The notes under the pieces were generated by a model, which saw only the letters and a program-made list of their open reading frames with translations, did no database searches and had not been told where the DNA came from. Below, in pieces: positions 54,975 to 64,000 of a stretch of 64,000 nt of DNA. The DNA is taken from positions 46,309-110,308 of the forward strand of contig UBTY01000010.1 of the NCBI GenBank assembly GCA_900468535.1. The letters run 5' to 3'. A program made the position numbers and the translations under genes. Each line of letters begins with the position of its first letter. Position 1 is the first letter of the stretch. The stretch is from Hyphomicrobiales bacterium. GTDB lineage: Bacteria > Pseudomonadota > Alphaproteobacteria > Rhizobiales > Rhizobiaceae.

Positions 54975-56366
54975 ATGGCAAATGTTGGAAACTCCGCTGG
55001 CAAGCCCGCACCCGGACTTGTCCAGACGGGTATTAAAGAAGCTATATTCGCAGGCCTGATCTCGTTCGGCATGTTCGTTCTCTATGTCGGCCTCGGCACG
55101 CAGCAGAACATCAGCAACGAACTGATCGTCGTTCAGCGCTGGGGCCTTCTGGCGATCTTCGTCGCCATCGCCGCAGTCGGCCGGTTTGCCGTCGTCGTCT
55201 TCCTGCGCCCGCATCTCGATGCCCGCAAGCTCGCCAAGGCGCGCAGCGGCGAACTCGATATCTCCGAGAAGAAGGGCTTCTTCCACGCGCACTTCCTGAA
55301 GATCGCGCTGGTGGCGCTGCTGCTCTATCCGATGGTCATCGTCGCGCTTGTGGGCGCACAGGGTTCGCTGAAGTGGGTCGATAACTTCGGCATCCAGATC
55401 CTGATCTACGTGATGCTGGCCTGGGGTCTGAACATCGTCGTTGGTCTCGCCGGTCTGCTCGACCTGGGTTACGTCGCCTTCTATGCGGTCGGCGCCTATT
55501 CCTACGCGCTGTTGTCAAGCTATTTCGGCCTGTCCTTCTGGGTTCTGTTGCCGTTGTCGGGCATTCTCGCCGGTCTCTGGGGCATCATTCTCGGCTTCCC
55601 GGTCCTGCGTCTGCGCGGTGACTACCTGGCGATCGTGACGCTGGCATTCGGCGAAATCATCCGCCTCGTGATCATCAACTGGACCGATCTGACAAAGGGC
55701 ACGTTCGGCATCTCGAGCATCCCGAAGGCAACGCTTTTCGGCATTCCCTTCGATGCCAGCCCGCACGGCTTCGCCAAGCTGTTCCACCTGCCGATCTCGT
55801 CGGCCTACTACAAGATCTTCCTGTTCTATCTGATCCTGGCGCTCTGCCTGCTGACGGCTTACGTGACGATCCGCCTGCGCCGCATGCCGATCGGCCGTGC
55901 GTGGGAAGCGCTTCGCGAAGACGAGATCGCCTGCCGTTCGCTCGGCATCAACACGGTGACGACCAAGCTCACGGCATTCGCCACGGGTGCAATGTTCGGT
56001 GGCTTCGCCGGCTCCTTCTTCGCCGCTCGCCAGGGCTTCGTATCGCCTGAATCCTTCGTGTTCCTGGAATCGGCCGTCATCCTCGCCATCGTCGTTCTTG
56101 GCGGCATGGGCTCGTTGACCGGCATCGCGATTGCAGCGATCGTCATGATCGGCGGCACGGAAATGCTGCGCGAGATGGAGTTCCTGAAGCTCATCTTCGG
56201 GCCCGACTTCACGCCGGAACTCTACCGCATGCTGCTCTTCGGTCTGGCGATGGTCGTCGTCATGCTGATCAAGCCACGCGGCTTCGTGGGATCGCGTGAG
56301 CCGACGGCCTTCCTCAAGGAGCGGAAATCCGTTTCCGGCAGCTTCACCAAGGAGGGCCACGGCTGA
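54975..56366 (+). CDS. livM: Branched-chain amino acid ABC transporter permease LivM
   Basis: 463 residues, with an N-terminal extension of about 120 residues before the core LivM domain ([30 protein letters not shown]). A cytoplasmic loop, [22 protein letters not shown], contacts the ATPases. About 10-11 membrane segments are present. It forms the second half of the channel with LivH. Its stop and the livG start overlap (TGATG). Confidence 0.96.
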   Translation: MANVGNSAGKPAPGLVQTGIKEAIFAGLISFGMFVLYVGLGTQQNISNELIVVQRWGLLAIFVAIAAVGRFAVVVFLRPHLDARKLAKARSGELDISEKKGFFHAHFLKIALVALLLYPMVIVALVGAQGSLKWVDNFGIQILIYVMLAWGLNIVVGLAGLLDLGYVAFYAVGAYSYALLSSYFGLSFWVLLPLSGILAGLWGIILGFPVLRLRGDYLAIVTLAFGEIIRLVIINWTDLTKGTFGISSIPKATLFGIPFDASPHGFAKLFHLPISSAYYKIFLFYLILALCLLTAYVTIRLRRMPIGRAWEALREDEIACRSLGINTVTTKLTAFATGAMFGGFAGSFFAARQGFVSPESFVFLESAVILAIVVLGGMGSLTGIAIAAIVMIGGTEMLREMEFLKLIFGPDFTPELYRMLLFGLAMVVVMLIKPRGFVGSREPTAFLKERKSVSGSFTKEGHG

Positions 56367-57238
56367 TGAGCCCTCAGGAAAACACCATGACCAGCGATAC
56401 CCTGCTCAAGGTCGAGCACCTGTCGATGAAGTTCGGCGGCCTGATGGCGATCAACGACTTCTCGTTCGAAGCCAAGCGCGGCGATATTACCGCGCTGATC
56501 GGACCGAACGGCGCCGGCAAGACCACCGTCTTCAACTGCATCACCGGCTTCTACAAGCCGACCATGGGCATGATCACCCTGCAGCAGAAGAGCGGCAAGG
56601 AATACCTGCTTGAGCGTCTGCCCGACTTCCGGATCACCCGCGAAGCCAAGGTTGCCCGTACCTTCCAGAACATCCGGCTGTTCTCCGGCCTGACGGTTCT
56701 CGAAAACCTTCTGGTCGCGCAGCACAACAAGCTGATGCTGGCATCGGGCTACACCATTCTCGGCCTGCTCGGGATCGGCCGCTACAGCGCGGAAGCCAAG
56801 AACGCGATCGAGGTTGCCCGTTACTGGCTGGAGAAGGCCGATCTGATCGATCGCGCTGACGATCCCGCCGGCGACCTGCCATACGGTGCGCAGCGTCGCC
56901 TGGAAATCGCGCGCGCCATGTGCACTGGTCCGGAACTGCTATGCCTCGATGAACCGGCCGCCGGTCTCAATCCGAAGGAATCGCTGACGCTGAACGCGCT
57001 CCTGCGCGGGATCCGTGACGAGGGCACGTCGCTGCTCCTGATCGAACACGACATGTCCGTGGTCATGGAAATTTCCGACCATGTCGTCGTGCTCGAATAC
57101 GGGCAGAAGATTTCCGACGGCACGCCTGACCATGTGAAGAACGATCCGAAGGTCATCGCGGCCTATCTCGGTGTCGAAGACGAGGAAGTGGAACAAGTGA
57201 TCGCAGACGTCGAGAACCTCGAAGGAGGTACGCACTGA
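56366..57238 (+). CDS. livG: Branched-chain amino acid ABC transporter ATPase LivG
   Basis: 290 residues. Walker A is GPNGAGKTTVFNC, the family-specific FQNIRLFSGLTVLENLLVAQHN follows, the signature region is LPYGAQRRLEIARAM (YGAQ variant of LSGGQ, usual for LivG), and Walker B is LLCLDEPAAGLNP. It hydrolyses ATP for import together with LivF. The ATG at 56366 follows AAGGAGGG; a second in-frame ATG at 56387 has its own AGGAAAA and cannot be excluded. The stop overlaps the livF start. Confidence 0.96.
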   Translation: MSPQENTMTSDTLLKVEHLSMKFGGLMAINDFSFEAKRGDITALIGPNGAGKTTVFNCITGFYKPTMGMITLQQKSGKEYLLERLPDFRITREAKVARTFQNIRLFSGLTVLENLLVAQHNKLMLASGYTILGLLGIGRYSAEAKNAIEVARYWLEKADLIDRADDPAGDLPYGAQRRLEIARAMCTGPELLCLDEPAAGLNPKESLTLNALLRGIRDEGTSLLLIEHDMSVVMEISDHVVVLEYGQKISDGTPDHVKNDPKVIAAYLGVEDEEVEQVIADVENLEGGTH

Positions 57239-57966
57239 TGACCGGTCAGCCACTTCTCAAGGTCCAGGGTGTCGAAACCTACTACGGCAACATCCGCGCG
57301 CTTGCCGGTATCGACGTCGAAGTCAACCAGGGCGAAATCGTCAGCCTGATCGGTGCCAATGGCGCCGGCAAGTCGACACTGATGATGACGATCTGCGGCA
57401 GCCCGCAGGCGCGCAGCGGCTCGGTCGTCTTTGAAGGCCGTGACATCACCAGGATGCCGACCCACGAAATCGCCCGCCTGCGTATCGCGCAGTCGCCTGA
57501 GGGACGCCGCATTTTCCCGCGTATGAGCGTGATGGAAAATCTGCAGATGGGCGCCGGCCTCGACAACCTGAAATACTTCAAGGAAGACGTGGAGAAGATC
57601 TTTGCGATGTTCCCGCGCCTGAAGGAGCGCCAGACGCAGCGCGGCGGCACGCTTTCGGGCGGTGAGCAGCAGATGCTGTCGATCGGCCGCGCGCTGATGG
57701 CGCGGCCCAAGCTGCTTTTGCTCGACGAACCGTCGCTCGGCCTCGCGCCGCTGATCGTCAAGGGCATCTTCGAGGCGATCAAGAAGCTGAACAAGGACGA
57801 GGGACTGACTGTGTTCCTCGTCGAGCAGAACGCATTCGCAGCGCTGAAGCTGTCCGACCGGGCCTATGTCATGGTCAACGGCAAGGTGACGATGTCGGGC
57901 TCCGGCCAGGAACTGCTTGCCAATCCCGAGGTTCGCGCCGCCTATCTCGAAGGCGGACGGCATTGA
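57238..57966 (+). CDS. livF: Branched-chain amino acid ABC transporter ATPase LivF
   Basis: 242 residues. Walker A GANGAGKSTLMM, signature LSGGEQQMLSIGRALM, and Walker B LLLLDEPSLGLAP are intact. QSPEGRRIFPRMSVMENLQMGA is typical of LivF. It pairs with LivG as the second ATPase subunit. The next gene, a small membrane protein, starts 24 bases after its stop. Confidence 0.96.
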   Translation: MTGQPLLKVQGVETYYGNIRALAGIDVEVNQGEIVSLIGANGAGKSTLMMTICGSPQARSGSVVFEGRDITRMPTHEIARLRIAQSPEGRRIFPRMSVMENLQMGAGLDNLKYFKEDVEKIFAMFPRLKERQTQRGGTLSGGEQQMLSIGRALMARPKLLLLDEPSLGLAPLIVKGIFEAIKKLNKDEGLTVFLVEQNAFAALKLSDRAYVMVNGKVTMSGSGQELLANPEVRAAYLEGGRH

Positions 57967-57990
57967 GCATGACGAAGAGGAGACTTTGAT

Positions 57991-58344
57991 ATGCAGGGAC
58001 TTTTCTTTGAAGGCGATACCGGCGTTCGTAGCGTCATCCGCCTCGTCGTCGTGCTGATCGGCTTTTGGACTGCATGGCGTGCCGGTCGCGCCGCGGCCGA
58101 AGGCTGGAGCGAATACCCTCTGGTGGTCGCCTATACGCTTCTGCTGGGAGTCGCGATGCAGTTTCTGCATCATGCGCTCTTCGATGGGCCGTTTCTCAGC
58201 GCCTTCTACTACGTCATCGACGTGGTGCTTCTTTTGATCTTCTCGACGGCCGGCTACCGCTATCGCCGCACCAACCAGATGGTCAATAACTACTACTGGC
58301 TATACGAAAAGACGTCCCCCTTCTCCTGGAAGGCAAAACATTGA
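57991..58344 (+). CDS. Small membrane protein in the liv operon (DUF6867-like)
   Basis: 117 residues with about three membrane segments ([59 protein letters not shown]) and a conserved-looking tail [24 protein letters not shown] protein of this shape sits between livF and the binding-protein gene in many Rhizobiales, as I recall, so it may belong to the transporter. The role is unknown; it is not a standard ABC component. Confidence 0.82.
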   Translation: MQGLFFEGDTGVRSVIRLVVVLIGFWTAWRAGRAAAEGWSEYPLVVAYTLLLGVAMQFLHHALFDGPFLSAFYYVIDVVLLLIFSTAGYRYRRTNQMVNNYYWLYEKTSPFSWKAKH

Positions 58345-58465
58345 CAGCCGGTTGAAACTAGGGACAGACTGCCCCTTGGAGTGGAACAAGTTTCCTGGCG
58401 CGGTAAGGTGGGTACTGCGTTGGGTTCGTGGAACGGAACCCGCTAAAAAAATTGGGAGTAACGGA

Positions 58466-59587
58466 ATGAAAAAGTCTCTCCTGTCGGCTGTAGCTCTGAC
58501 GGCGATGGTCGCCTTCAGCGGCAACGCTTGGGCCGACATTATCGTGGGCGTCGCTGGTCCGCTGACCGGCCCGAACGCCGCTTTCGGTGCGCAGCTCCAG
58601 AAGGGCGCTGAGCAGGCCGCTGCCGACCTCAACGCTGCTGGCGGCATCAACGGCGAGCAGATCAAGGTTGTGCTCGGCGACGACGTCTCCGACCCGAAGC
58701 AGGGCATCTCGGTCGCGAACAAGTTCGCAGCTGACGGCGTCAAGTTCGTTATCGGCCACTTCAACTCGGGCGTTTCGATCCCGGCTTCCGAAGTTTATGC
58801 TGAAAACGGCATCCTCGAAATCACGCCGGCTGCTACCAACCCGCAGTTCACCGAGCGCGGCCTGTGGAACACGTTCCGTACTTGCGGCCGTGACGACCAG
58901 CAGGGCGCTATCGCCGGCAAGTATCTTGCCGACCACTTCAAGGACGCCAAGATCGCTGTCGTTCACGACAAGACGCCTTACGGCCAGGGTCTCGCTGACG
59001 AAACCAAGAAGGCTCTGAACGCTGCTGGCGTTACGGAAGCTCTCTACGAAGGCATCAACGTTGGCGACAAGGACTTCTCGGCCCTCATCGCCAAGATGAA
59101 GGAAGCCGGCGTTTCGATCATCTACTGGGGTGGTCTCCACACCGAAGCTGGCCTGATCATCCGCCAGGCTGCCGACCAGGGCCTCAAGGCTACGCTGGTC
59201 TCCGGTGACGGTATCGTTTCGAACGAACTGGCATCGATCGCTGGCGACGCAGTTGCCGGTACGCTGAACACCTTCGGCCCTGATCCGACACTGAACCCGG
59301 CCAACAAGGACCTCGTTGCGAAGTTCAAGGCTGCCGGCTTCAACCCGGAAGCTTACACGCTGTACTCCTACTCTGCGATGCAGGCGATTGCCGGCGCTGC
59401 CAAGGCAGCTGGTTCGACGGACGCAGAAGCCGTTGCAGCCGCAATGAAGGCAAAGGGCCCGTTCCCGACCGCCCTCGGCGATATCTCCTTCGATGAGAAG
59501 GGCGACCCGAAGCTTCCTGGCTACATCATGTACGAGTGGAAGAAGGGCGAAGACGGCAAGTACAGCTACTTCCCGAAGGCTGACTAA
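58466..59587 (+). CDS. livK: Branched-chain amino acid periplasmic binding protein
   Basis: 373 residues. The Sec signal peptide (1-23: [23 protein letters not shown]) is followed by the mature start [20 protein letters not shown], typical of LivK/BraC proteins. [22 protein letters not shown] and [18 protein letters not shown] are family blocks. It captures leucine, isoleucine or valine for LivHMGF. ATG 58466 follows GGGAG. It sits 121 bases after the small membrane protein, so it may also have its own promoter. A strong terminator follows. Confidence 0.95.
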   Translation: MKKSLLSAVALTAMVAFSGNAWADIIVGVAGPLTGPNAAFGAQLQKGAEQAAADLNAAGGINGEQIKVVLGDDVSDPKQGISVANKFAADGVKFVIGHFNSGVSIPASEVYAENGILEITPAATNPQFTERGLWNTFRTCGRDDQQGAIAGKYLADHFKDAKIAVVHDKTPYGQGLADETKKALNAAGVTEALYEGINVGDKDFSALIAKMKEAGVSIIYWGGLHTEAGLIIRQAADQGLKATLVSGDGIVSNELASIAGDAVAGTLNTFGPDPTLNPANKDLVAKFKAAGFNPEAYTLYSYSAMQAIAGAAKAAGSTDAEAVAAAMKAKGPFPTALGDISFDEKGDPKLPGYIMYEWKKGEDGKYSYFPKAD

Positions 59588-59611
59588 GCCATATCGCTAC
59601 ATGCATAGATC

Positions 59612-59642
59612 GAAGCCCGGCCAACCGCCGGGCTTCTTTTTT
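59612..59642 (+). terminator. Intrinsic terminator of the liv operon
   Basis: GAAGCCCGGC pairs perfectly over 10 bp with GCCGGGCTTC around CAACC, and is followed by six T. It starts 25 bases after the livK stop. Confidence 0.92.
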
Positions 59643-59719
59643 GGAAGATGGTGGTTCCTTGGCTTGCGCCTAGCCGTTGCTTATCGCATCGTCCGGCCCT
59701 CAACATGCAAGGAGTCGAC

Positions 59720-60691
59720 ATGTCTCGTCCGACGATTCTTCTTACCCGGCGCTGGCCGGCTGCCGTCGAGGCGGTGCTCGCCGAACGTTTCGATGCAACG
59801 TTCAATGTCGATGATCAGCCCATGACGCCGGAAGCGATCGCCGAGGCACTTCACCGTTACGACGGCGTTTTGCCGACCGTTTCGGACAAGCTGCCGGCCA
59901 GGGTCTTTGCGGGTGGCGACATCAGGACGAAGATCCTCGGCAACTTCGGTGTTGGCTACAATCATATCGACGTTGCGGCTGCAAAGAGCCAGGGCATCGT
60001 CGTTACCAACACGCCTGGCGTTCTGACCGACTGCACCGCCGATATCGCGATGCTGCTGCTTCTGTCGGTTGCGCGTCGTGCCGGGGAGGGCGAGCGACAG
60101 ATCCGGGCCGGCGAATGGCAAGGCTGGTGCCCCACCCACATGATCGGCACGAAGGTAACGGGAAAGACCGTCGGTATCATCGGCTTCGGCCGGATCGGCA
60201 AGGCCTTCGCGCAGCGTTGCCATTTCGGTTTCGGGATGGATGTCGTTTTCTACAATCGCTCGCCGGTGGATCCCGCCGAGGCTAGCCGATATGGCGCCCG
60301 TCAGCTTCTGACCGTCGAGGACGTGCTCGGCACTGCGGATTTTGTCTCGCTTCATTGCCCGGGTGGTGCCGAGAACAGGCATCTTATGAACGCTGAACGC
60401 CTTTCGGCCATGAAGCCGGGCGCATTTCTCATCAACACCGCCCGTGGCGACGTGGTCGACGAGGCTGCATTGGCTGCCGCGTTGAAGAATGGGGTCATCC
60501 GGGGCGCCGGGTTGGATGTCTATGAGGCCGAGCCGCATGTGCCGGAGACGCTGCGCACGTTGGAGAACGTCGTGCTCCTGCCGCATCTCGGCAGCGCCAC
60601 CGAAGAAACGCGGACGGCCATGGGCATGAAGGTCGTCGACAACATCACGGCCTTCTTCGACGGCAAGGAACCGCCTGACAGAGTTGCCTGA
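59720..60691 (+). CDS. D-2-hydroxyacid dehydrogenase (glyoxylate/hydroxypyruvate reductase type)
   Basis: 323 residues. The NAD(P)-binding motif is GIIGFGRIGKAFAQRC. The catalytic Arg is in NTARGDVVDE, Glu in YEAEPHVP and His in LLPHLGSATEETR. LGNFGVGYNHIDVAAAKSQG is the substrate loop. This is the GyaR/GhrB-like branch that reduces glyoxylate or hydroxypyruvate. ATG 59720 has AAGGAG 5 bases upstream; an ATG further up at 59705 is less likely. It is a single gene between the liv terminator and a convergent acyltransferase gene. Confidence 0.92.
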   Translation: MSRPTILLTRRWPAAVEAVLAERFDATFNVDDQPMTPEAIAEALHRYDGVLPTVSDKLPARVFAGGDIRTKILGNFGVGYNHIDVAAAKSQGIVVTNTPGVLTDCTADIAMLLLLSVARRAGEGERQIRAGEWQGWCPTHMIGTKVTGKTVGIIGFGRIGKAFAQRCHFGFGMDVVFYNRSPVDPAEASRYGARQLLTVEDVLGTADFVSLHCPGGAENRHLMNAERLSAMKPGAFLINTARGDVVDEAALAAALKNGVIRGAGLDVYEAEPHVPETLRTLENVVLLPHLGSATEETRTAMGMKVVDNITAFFDGKEPPDRVA

Positions 60692-60697
60692 TCCCGT

Positions 60698-61882
60698 CTA
60701 TCGCTCCGCGCCGACGGTTCTGCGCTCGCCCGATGGTTTCCGCGGTTTGGCCTCGAGGCCGAAGAGCAGGCGGGCGGGGCCGGGAATGAGATCCACGGCG
60801 ACGGCGAAGAGCACGGAGAGGACGAAAGTCGCGGCAGCGACGATGACGAAGCTCGGCATTGCCGGGAGGCCGAGTGGCAGCACGTAGTAAAGCGCGCCGA
60901 CGATCACCGTCTGGTGGATGATGTAGAGCGGGAAAACGAGCCTGTTGACCGTGACCAGCCGCACGTCCGGCTGGTTGAAGTGACGGGCGGCGAAGCCGAT
61001 CAGGGTCAGGATCATCGACCAGGCGAGCAGGAAGATCGCGGCCTTGAAGAGTGGGGTTTCATCGGCATAGCTGCCGATTGCCTGTTCGGCCGGAGCAAGC
61101 CAGGCGAACGTATAGAGAAACACCGTCACTGCCAGCGCAACGGCGGCGCTGACAAAGCGCTTGGCAATGATCGTCTCGATCAGGCTACGATGATTGCGGG
61201 CGATGAGAAAGCCGAGGCCGAACCAGCTTGCCCAAACCGCGAACCAGGCCCCGTCATTGTAGAGCGCATTGGTTTCCTTGGGGTAGAAAGGCGAAAGCGC
61301 GAGGTTCAGCACCAGCGGCAGCAGGAAGAACAGGTAGATTGCTCCTGTCTTCGCGACGCGCTCGAACCAGGCCATGATCGCGTTGCCGGGCCGGCTCAGA
61401 TAGAGAAAGATCGGGTAGCAAATCACCGACATGACAAGCAGGTAGGCGACGAACCACATGTGCGCCCAGGTGAAATTGCCGGTGGGATAGCGGCCTTCGG
61501 TGAAATAGCGGGTTATCCAGAAAGTCAGCAGCGAGCCGTCATAGCCGTCCTCGTACATGCGCTCATACCAGACCTGCGGCACGACGAGCACGGCCATGGC
61601 GAAGAGCAGGGGCACGAGCAGGCGGATAGTACGCTTACGCAGAAAGGCGAGGCTGGAATCCGAGCGGAACGAGAAGGCAGCGCCCATGCCGGAGACGAAG
61701 AAGAGCAGGGCCAGCCGCCAGGCGCGCGGGAATTCCATGATGAGTGACAGGGCAGGGCTGGTGCGATCGCTATGGATCAGCCAGCCCATGTCGGTGAAGA
61801 AGGCGGCCGAGGAGTGATAGAGGATCAGGATCGCGAAGGCGGAAATCCGCAGCCGATCCACATAGTAAAGCCTGTCCTTCAT
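60698..61882 (-). CDS. Membrane acyltransferase (Acyl_transf_3/OPG-modification-like)
   Basis: 394 residues with about ten membrane segments. The N-terminal YYVDRLRISAFAILILYHSSAAFF has the catalytic-type His of this family; ARRHFNQPDVRLVTVNRLVFPLYIIHQTVIV near the C-terminus is also typical. Such proteins transfer acyl or succinyl groups to surface glycans or periplasmic glucans (MdoC-like). The substrate here is unknown. Its stop lies 6 bases from that of the dehydrogenase gene. Confidence 0.9.
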   Translation of the reverse strand: MKDRLYYVDRLRISAFAILILYHSSAAFFTDMGWLIHSDRTSPALSLIMEFPRAWRLALLFFVSGMGAAFSFRSDSSLAFLRKRTIRLLVPLLFAMAVLVVPQVWYERMYEDGYDGSLLTFWITRYFTEGRYPTGNFTWAHMWFVAYLLVMSVICYPIFLYLSRPGNAIMAWFERVAKTGAIYLFFLLPLVLNLALSPFYPKETNALYNDGAWFAVWASWFGLGFLIARNHRSLIETIIAKRFVSAAVALAVTVFLYTFAWLAPAEQAIGSYADETPLFKAAIFLLAWSMILTLIGFAARHFNQPDVRLVTVNRLVFPLYIIHQTVIVGALYYVLPLGLPAMPSFVIVAAATFVLSVLFAVAVDLIPGPARLLFGLEAKPRKPSGERRTVGAER

Positions 61883-62003
61883 GACCTGCCGGATATCATC
61901 TTGATGCCATGCCCAGCTTGCGGGCGTCTTCTCAAGGATATCGGTGTCTGCTTTCTAAAGTGTGAGCGCCGTCCGCTCAGGCTGCTTCCTGGTCGGAGCG
62001 TGT

Positions 62004-62918
62004 TTACGTTTCATGCAAGACATGGGCTGCCTTGACGGCTGCGGAGGCGCGGTTTTCGACGCCGAGTTTGACGTAGATTTGCTCGAGATGCTTGTTCACC
62101 GTCCTTGCCGACAGTCCCAGGATCTCACCGATATCCCGGTTCGCCTTGCCCTTGGCGATCCAGAGCAGCACTTCGGATTCACGCTGCGTCAACGCGAAAC
62201 TCTGACGCAACGTCTCGTCGTCGGAGCGCCGGTTATTCGCTGTCAGCCGGAAAAGATACTCGTCGGGGCCGATCGCGCCGAGAAAGGCAAGACCGAGAAC
62301 ATCCTTGCCGCCGTGAGAAACCGAGATGGCGCCGTCGGAGGTGGCGGATGCAGAGCGCTTCTTCATCCATTCCGCGATCCGACCGACCACGACATCAAGG
62401 CTGTCGTCACCGCCGAGCGCCGTGTTGATCAGCCTCGTTGCCTGCGGGGTCGACCAGTGGATCTCACCATCGCCTTTCACGGCAAGCAGGTGACGGCCGG
62501 CAGCATCGAGCGCCACGCGGGCGCTTTGCGCCGAGCGGGCATTGCGCAGATGCACGCCGATGCGCGCGCGCAGTTCGTCGATGTTGATCGGCTTGGTGAG
62601 GTAGTCGACGCCGCCGGATTCCAGCGCATGCACGACATGCTCCGTTTCGGTCAGTCCGGTCATGAAGATGACAGGGATCTGGCTGATCGCCGGGTTCGCC
62701 TTCAGCCTCCGGCAGGTCTCGAAGCCGTCCATTGAAGGCATGATGGCGTCGAGCAGGATCAGGTCCGGCGTGATCCGCTCGACGATCCCGAGAGCTGCAG
62801 TGCCCGAGGTCGCGATCAGCACCGAGAAGCCCGATTGCTCCAGCGCGTCGGTCAGAAACCCCAGCGCTTCCGGTGAGTCATCCACCAGCAGGACGATATC
62901 GCGGGGGAGTTCAGCCAA
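62004..62918 (-). CDS. Two-component response regulator with LuxR-type HTH
   Basis: 304 residues. The receiver domain (8-122) has D13/D14, phosphoacceptor D57 in LILLDAIMP and K in YLTKPI. A middle region of about 100 residues (AGRHLLAVKGDGEIHWSTPQA) looks like a PAS-type or linker domain. The C-terminal LuxR HTH (about 240-300) reads LTQRESEVLLWIAKGKANRDI and GLSARTVNKHLEQIYVKLGV. Its start overlaps the end of the hybrid kinase gene by 8 bases, marking the pair as cognate and co-translated. Target genes are not visible. Confidence 0.93.
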   Translation of the reverse strand: MAELPRDIVLLVDDSPEALGFLTDALEQSGFSVLIATSGTAALGIVERITPDLILLDAIMPSMDGFETCRRLKANPAISQIPVIFMTGLTETEHVVHALESGGVDYLTKPINIDELRARIGVHLRNARSAQSARVALDAAGRHLLAVKGDGEIHWSTPQATRLINTALGGDDSLDVVVGRIAEWMKKRSASATSDGAISVSHGGKDVLGLAFLGAIGPDEYLFRLTANNRRSDDETLRQSFALTQRESEVLLWIAKGKANRDIGEILGLSARTVNKHLEQIYVKLGVENRASAAVKAAHVLHET

Positions 62919-64000
62919 GGGTCTCTACCTTTTCATCGAAGCGGTGCAGAAAGTTTGCGGCGCCGTCGAGGTCGAAGGCGCCGACATAGGAACGGAGCTC
63001 GTCGGTAAATGGCTGATTTGCCTCCGATTTGGCAAGGTCCGTCAGTTTCGCCTCGATGCCCCTGATATAGCCGATCTCAGCAAGGCGCAGCAGTTCCTGC
63101 ACATGCGCGGCGCCGGGGCTGCGCATTTTCCGTTCCGGCTTTGAAACAGGCGGCGGCGTCGGTTCGGCGTAGGTCCACTTCAGCCCGAGATGAAGCGCGA
63201 GTTTGTCTCGAAGCTGTTTGATATCGACCGGCTTGCCGATCGCGTCGTTGTGGCTGTCGTCGCTGTCGACATGGGCGGCGGCATCCCCGATATTGGCGGA
63301 GAGCATGAGGATCGGTGCCATCTGACCGGCCTCGCGCAGACGCGAAACCAGCTGCCAGCCATTCATGCCGGGCATCAGGATGTCGACGAGGAAAAGATCC
63401 GGCTTGATGCCTTCTATCAGCGTCAGGCAATCGGTTCCTGACGCCGCCGTCAGCACGACGAAATCCAGCGGCGTCAGGATTTCGCGCATCATTTCGCGAT
63501 GATCCTCGTTGTCGTCGACGACGACGATGGTGCGGCGTGGGCCATCGTAGCTGACGATCTTCTTTTCCTGTGGGGGCGGATTGATGCTGCGCAAGACAGC
63601 CGAGAGCATCAGGCGCACCTTGAAGGTCGAGCCCTTGTCCTTTTCGCTCGTGACCGCGATTTCGCCGCCGAGCGTGTTGGTCAAAAGCTGCGTGATCGTC
63701 AGGCCAAGGCCGAGGCCCGGCATGGGGCGGATGCTGTCGGCCTCGCCGCGCTGGAACGGTTCGTAAATGCGGCTCAGATCCTTCTCGGCGATGCCGCGAC
63801 CGGTGTCCGAGACGGTGAAGGTGGCGACCTGGCTGCGATAGGCGACGTCGAAGGTGACGGTTCCCTCGTCGGTGAACTTGATGGCGTTCGACAACAGGTT
63901 GACGAGGATCTGGCGCAGGCGCTTTTCGTCGGTGCGGACGAACTGGGGCAGGGCGGGGGCGCGCTGGTGCTGGAAGATCAATCCCTTGGCGAGCGCCTGC
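62911..64000 (-). CDS. Hybrid sensor histidine kinase, C-terminal part (cut by window edge)
   Basis: The last about 363 residues of a kinase whose start lies beyond 64000. The reading is open to the edge. Present are the HATPase domain (N box RQILVNLLSNAIKFTDEG, G1 VSDTGRGIAEK, G2 GLGLTIT), a receiver domain (TIVVVDDNEDHREMMREIL; acceptor Asp in LFLVDILMPGMNG) and a C-terminal tail of about 85 residues. The dimerisation/His domain and the input domain are outside the window. It would phosphorylate the overlapping LuxR-type regulator. Putative starts such as the TTG near 63981 are internal, not real. Confidence 0.92.
   Translation of the reverse strand, partial: QALAKGLIFQHQRAPALPQFVRTDEKRLRQILVNLLSNAIKFTDEGTVTFDVAYRSQVATFTVSDTGRGIAEKDLSRIYEPFQRGEADSIRPMPGLGLGLTITQLLTNTLGGEIAVTSEKDKGSTFKVRLMLSAVLRSINPPPQEKKIVSYDGPRRTIVVVDDNEDHREMMREILTPLDFVVLTAASGTDCLTLIEGIKPDLFLVDILMPGMNGWQLVSRLREAGQMAPILMLSANIGDAAAHVDSDDSHNDAIGKPVDIKQLRDKLALHLGLKWTYAEPTPPPVSKPERKMRSPGAAHVQELLRLAEIGYIRGIEAKLTDLAKSEANQPFTDELRSYVGAFDLDGAANFLHRFDEKVETLG

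Overview
The window looks like a chromosomal segment of an alphaproteobacterium in the order Rhizobiales, most likely Rhizobiaceae. The GC content is high by eye. The gene content includes the rkpK-lpsL pair, a CtrA/ChpT/SciP/EipA cell-cycle set, RpoH, a complete liv transporter operon, and an intergenic hairpin repeat of a type I recall from rhizobial genomes. No tRNA, rRNA, insertion sequence, CRISPR array or prophage was seen. Species cannot be named from the sequence alone.

Layout. 0-2.6 kb: the end of an EmrA-like adaptor gene and an EmrB-like drug exporter, then convergent 3-methyladenine glycosylase and a small protein. 2.6-12.1 kb: two related LysR regulators, two SDR oxidoreductases, and a probable operon holding an alpha/beta-hydrolase-like protein (catalytic residues missing) and an RND efflux adaptor and pump. 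12.2-13.9 kb: a small accessory patch with an Imm50-like protein, a cupin related to DMSP lyases with degenerate metal ligands, and a 71-residue protein. 14.0-15.9 kb: denD and a second sugar-acid dehydrogenase. 16.0-17.8 kb: a PAS-GGDEF-EAL protein. 17.8-23.1 kb (minus strand): lpsL, rkpK, manC and manB, which supply UDP-glucuronate, UDP-galacturonate and GDP-mannose. 23.3-25.7 kb: uracil-DNA glycosylase and an MhqO/MhqD-like quinone detoxification pair.

25.8-33.2 kb is a compact polysaccharide operon: chain-length/BY-kinase protein, one glycosyltransferase, GDP-mannose 3,5-epimerase, flippase, polymerase and acyltransferase, with overlapping stop-start codons. A modular SGNH esterase converges on its end. 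The adjacent manB-manC pair would supply GDP-mannose, so a polymer with L-galactose-type residues is the most interesting metabolic inference.

35.4-46.0 kb is mostly housekeeping: a two-domain GNAT protein, an EamA transporter, purA, a large acidic membrane protein, rpoH, an RluA-family pseudouridine synthase, a SpoU methyltransferase and a coiled-coil membrane protein. 46.1-51.7 kb is a cell-cycle island: eipA, chpT, an atypical receiver protein, ctrA, a FliJ-like gene, sciP and a LuxR-type regulator. It carries candidate CtrA boxes and a local cluster of GANTC (CcrM) sites. 51.7-53.7 kb: a DUF2793 protein and cysQ. 54.1-59.6 kb: livHMGF, a small membrane protein, and livK. 59.7-64.0 kb: a 2-hydroxyacid dehydrogenase, a membrane acyltransferase, and a two-component pair whose hybrid kinase runs off the window.
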